14,579 bases of DNA from the NCBI GenBank assembly GCA_050701635.1, contig JBOGDF010000115.1, positions 1-14,579 of the forward strand, given 5' to 3'. Position 1 is the stretch's first letter. Each line of letters begins with the position of its first letter. This DNA comes from WHSM01 sp050701635. Lineage in GTDB: Bacteria; Actinomycetota; Actinomycetes; Mycobacteriales; Micromonosporaceae. Both the position numbers and the translations under genes were made by a program. Positions 13,057-14,579 of the stretch are shown piece after piece. The notes under the pieces were generated by a model. That model was not told the origin of the DNA. It saw only the letters and a program-made list of their open reading frames with translations, and searched no databases.

Positions 13057-14141
13057 CCGCGAAGCCGGAGACCACCGACACCTCCGCGTACGACTCCGAC
13101 ACCACCGAGCCATCCCGGTTCGACCTGGTGAGCGAGGCGATGCGGCGCGACGGTGTGGAGATCCTGCACTACGAGCCGCGGTTCCCGGTGCCGGGCACGA
13201 AGGAAGAGTCGCGGGTGGTACGCCTCGTTGCGGGCTGCCTGTTCCTCACCGGACTGGGCTCACTGGCGTTCATCGCGGTGTTCATCTTCTGGCCCTGGGA
13301 GTACGAGCTCGGCGGGATGGACAACGCCACCAAGTGGTATACGCCGTTGCTCGGGATCTCGCTCGGGTTGGCGTTTCTCGGCCTCGGCTTCGCGATCGTG
13401 ATCTGGGCGAAGAAGATCCTGCCCGAGGAGATCGCCGTACAGGACCGTCACGACGGTCCGTCCCCGGACGACGAGCGGCAGCTCACCGCGGCGGTCCTGG
13501 CGCAGACCGGCGAGGACACCGGGGTCGCCCGCCGGCCGCTGCTGAAGGGCGCCCTGGTCGCGGGGCTCGCGCCGCTGGGACTGGCCACGGTGGTGCCGCT
13601 GGGTGCGCTGATCAAGGACCCGCACGCCGGCGGTGACCCGCTGATGCACACCGGCTTCGACCCGGAGCTCAACGACGGCAAGCCGGTACGGCTGGTGCAC
13701 CAGGAGGGCACGCCGATCCGTCCTGAGGACGTCAGCGTGGGCGGTCAGCTCACCGTGTTCCCGGGAATCCCCGGCGGCGCCAGCAACAAGTACGCCGACT
13801 CGCCGACCCTGCTGATCCACCTGCGCGCCGAGGACGCCGAGCAGGCTCGGGAGAACGCGCTGCCGATCAACTCCGACGCGCAGTGGGGCAACTTCATCGC
13901 GTACTCGAAGATCTGCACCCACGTCGGCTGCCCGGCGAGCCTGTACGAGCAGCAGACCAACAAGCTGCTCTGCCCGTGCCACCAGTCGCAGTTCCTGATT
14001 ACCGACAACGCCCGACCGGTGTTCGGACCAGCCACCAGGAGACTTCCTCAGCTACCGATTACGGTGGATGATGAAGGGTTCTTCGTGGCAAAGTCTGATT
14101 ATCTGGTGCCGATCGGCCCGGCGTTCTGGGAGCGGCCATGA
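13053..14141 (+). CDS. qcrA: Rieske iron-sulfur subunit of the cytochrome bcc complex (QcrA)
   Basis: QcrA takes one electron from menaquinol at the QcrB site and passes it to QcrC. The 362-aa actinobacterial form has a long cytoplasmic N-terminus, then membrane segments near 58-80, 97-119 and 165-187. The third is preceded by a twin-arginine motif (ARRPLLKG, R160-R161), consistent with the known Tat-dependent insertion of the Rieske domain in actinobacteria. The 2Fe-2S site is complete: C288 and H290 (CTHVGCP), C307 and H310 (CPCHQSQF), with the disulfide pair C293/C309. The ATG at 13053 overlaps the qcrC stop by 4 bp and is preferred over an in-frame ATG at 13026 inside qcrC. Its own stop overlaps qcrB (ATGA), so three genes are translationally coupled. 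Cluster delivery by ErpA is possible but unproven. Confidence 0.96.
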   Translation: MTAKPETTDTSAYDSDTTEPSRFDLVSEAMRRDGVEILHYEPRFPVPGTKEESRVVRLVAGCLFLTGLGSLAFIAVFIFWPWEYELGGMDNATKWYTPLLGISLGLAFLGLGFAIVIWAKKILPEEIAVQDRHDGPSPDDERQLTAAVLAQTGEDTGVARRPLLKGALVAGLAPLGLATVVPLGALIKDPHAGGDPLMHTGFDPELNDGKPVRLVHQEGTPIRPEDVSVGGQLTVFPGIPGGASNKYADSPTLLIHLRAEDAEQARENALPINSDAQWGNFIAYSKICTHVGCPASLYEQQTNKLLCPCHQSQFLITDNARPVFGPATRRLPQLPITVDDEGFFVAKSDYLVPIGPAFWERP

Positions 14142-14579
14142 AACGACGCAAATTCGATCCCAAGCAGATCCCAGCAAAGGCCGCGGGGGAGTTCGACGAC
14201 CGGCTGCAGCTCGCCAAGGGGCTGCGCGGCGGGTTGATGAACAAGGTCTTCCCGGACCACTGGTCGTTCCTGCTCGGTGAGATCGCGCTGTTCTCGTTCA
14301 TCCTGCTGCTGCTCACCGGTACGTTCCTCGCGCTGTTCTTCGACCCCTCGATGGAGGAGGTCGTCTACAACGGCGCGTACACGCCGCTGCGTGGCGTCGA
14401 GATGTCCAAGGCGTACGCGTCCAGCCTCGACATCTCCTTCGAGGTACGCGGTGGCCTGGTGATGCGGCAGATGCACCACTGGGCGGCGCTGCTGTTCATG
14501 GCGGCGATCCTGGTGCACATGTTCCGGATCTTCTTCACCGGCGCGTTCCGCAAGCCGCGTGAGATCAACTGGATCATCG
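14138..14579 (+). CDS. qcrB: Cytochrome b subunit of the bcc complex (QcrB), N-terminal part; runs off the window
   Basis: QcrB holds hemes bL and bH and the menaquinol sites of the bcc complex. Only 147 residues are visible of a usual ~540. The N-terminal tail (MKRRKFDPKQIPAKAAGEF) leads to a first membrane segment at ~43-68 (SFLLGEIALFSFILLLLTGT) and the second helix at ~109-133. The second helix carries RQMHHWAALLFMAAILVHMF with two heme-b histidines, H113 and H127, spaced 14 as expected. The following FRKPREINWI is conserved in actinobacterial QcrB. The ATG overlaps the qcrA stop by 4 bp. Confidence 0.95.
   Translation, partial: MKRRKFDPKQIPAKAAGEFDDRLQLAKGLRGGLMNKVFPDHWSFLLGEIALFSFILLLLTGTFLALFFDPSMEEVVYNGAYTPLRGVEMSKAYASSLDISFEVRGGLVMRQMHHWAALLFMAAILVHMFRIFFTGAFRKPREINWII

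Overview
The window comes from a high-GC Gram-positive chromosome (Actinomycetota). GC- and GTAC/CGTACG-rich codon use, GTG starts, a lipoprotein CtaC, the actinobacterial subunit IV CtaF, a diheme QcrC and a mycobacterial-type adenosine kinase all point that way. The Micromonosporaceae are my best guess for the family; that is an impression, not a demonstrated assignment. The DNA is mostly core housekeeping. I see no tRNA, rRNA, CRISPR array, transposase or phage gene, and no gene-free stretch longer than about 200 bases.

Layout, left to right. (1) 1-664, minus strand: 5' part of murA (peptidoglycan precursor synthesis), divergent from a glycerate 2-kinase (865-1980). (2) An AT-rich spacer with a perfect inverted repeat leads into an A-type Fe-S carrier, erpA (2148-2522). 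A strong hairpin terminator and a separate 19-bp palindrome follow, then adenosine kinase adoK (2659-3636). (3) 3718-8056: a tight four-gene carbohydrate-type ABC importer operon (Tat/lipoprotein binding protein, MalK-like ATPase, two permeases), ending in a GC-rich hairpin. (4) 8175-9499: ctaC-ctaF, cytochrome aa3 oxidase subunits II and IV, overlapping by ATGA. (5) 9531-11382, minus strand: a 62-aa zinc-ribbon protein, trpD (tryptophan synthesis) and a small degenerate receiver-domain protein. (6) 11541 to the end, plus strand: ctaE-qcrC-qcrA-qcrB (qcrB cut by the window edge), i.e. oxidase subunit III plus the cytochrome bcc complex.

Functional picture: the respiratory genes encode most of the actinobacterial bcc-aa3 supercomplex, in which electrons pass from menaquinol through QcrB/QcrA to the diheme QcrC, then to CuA of CtaC and on to oxygen without a soluble cytochrome c. 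The catalytic subunit ctaD is not here and must lie elsewhere. ErpA, an Fe-S carrier, is encoded nearby and could in principle serve the Rieske protein, but this is inference. The grouping glycerate kinase - HesB/ErpA - adenosine kinase - ctaC/ctaF - trpD - ctaE-qcrCAB resembles, from memory, the M. tuberculosis Rv2192c-Rv2205c neighbourhood. Against that background the ABC importer looks like a lineage-specific insertion.

I found no clear new multi-gene system. The best candidates for undescribed biology are the receiver-like protein sitting divergently from ctaE, the small zinc-ribbon protein between ctaF and trpD, the palindromes before erpA and adoK, and the hairpin that contains the ctaE stop codon.
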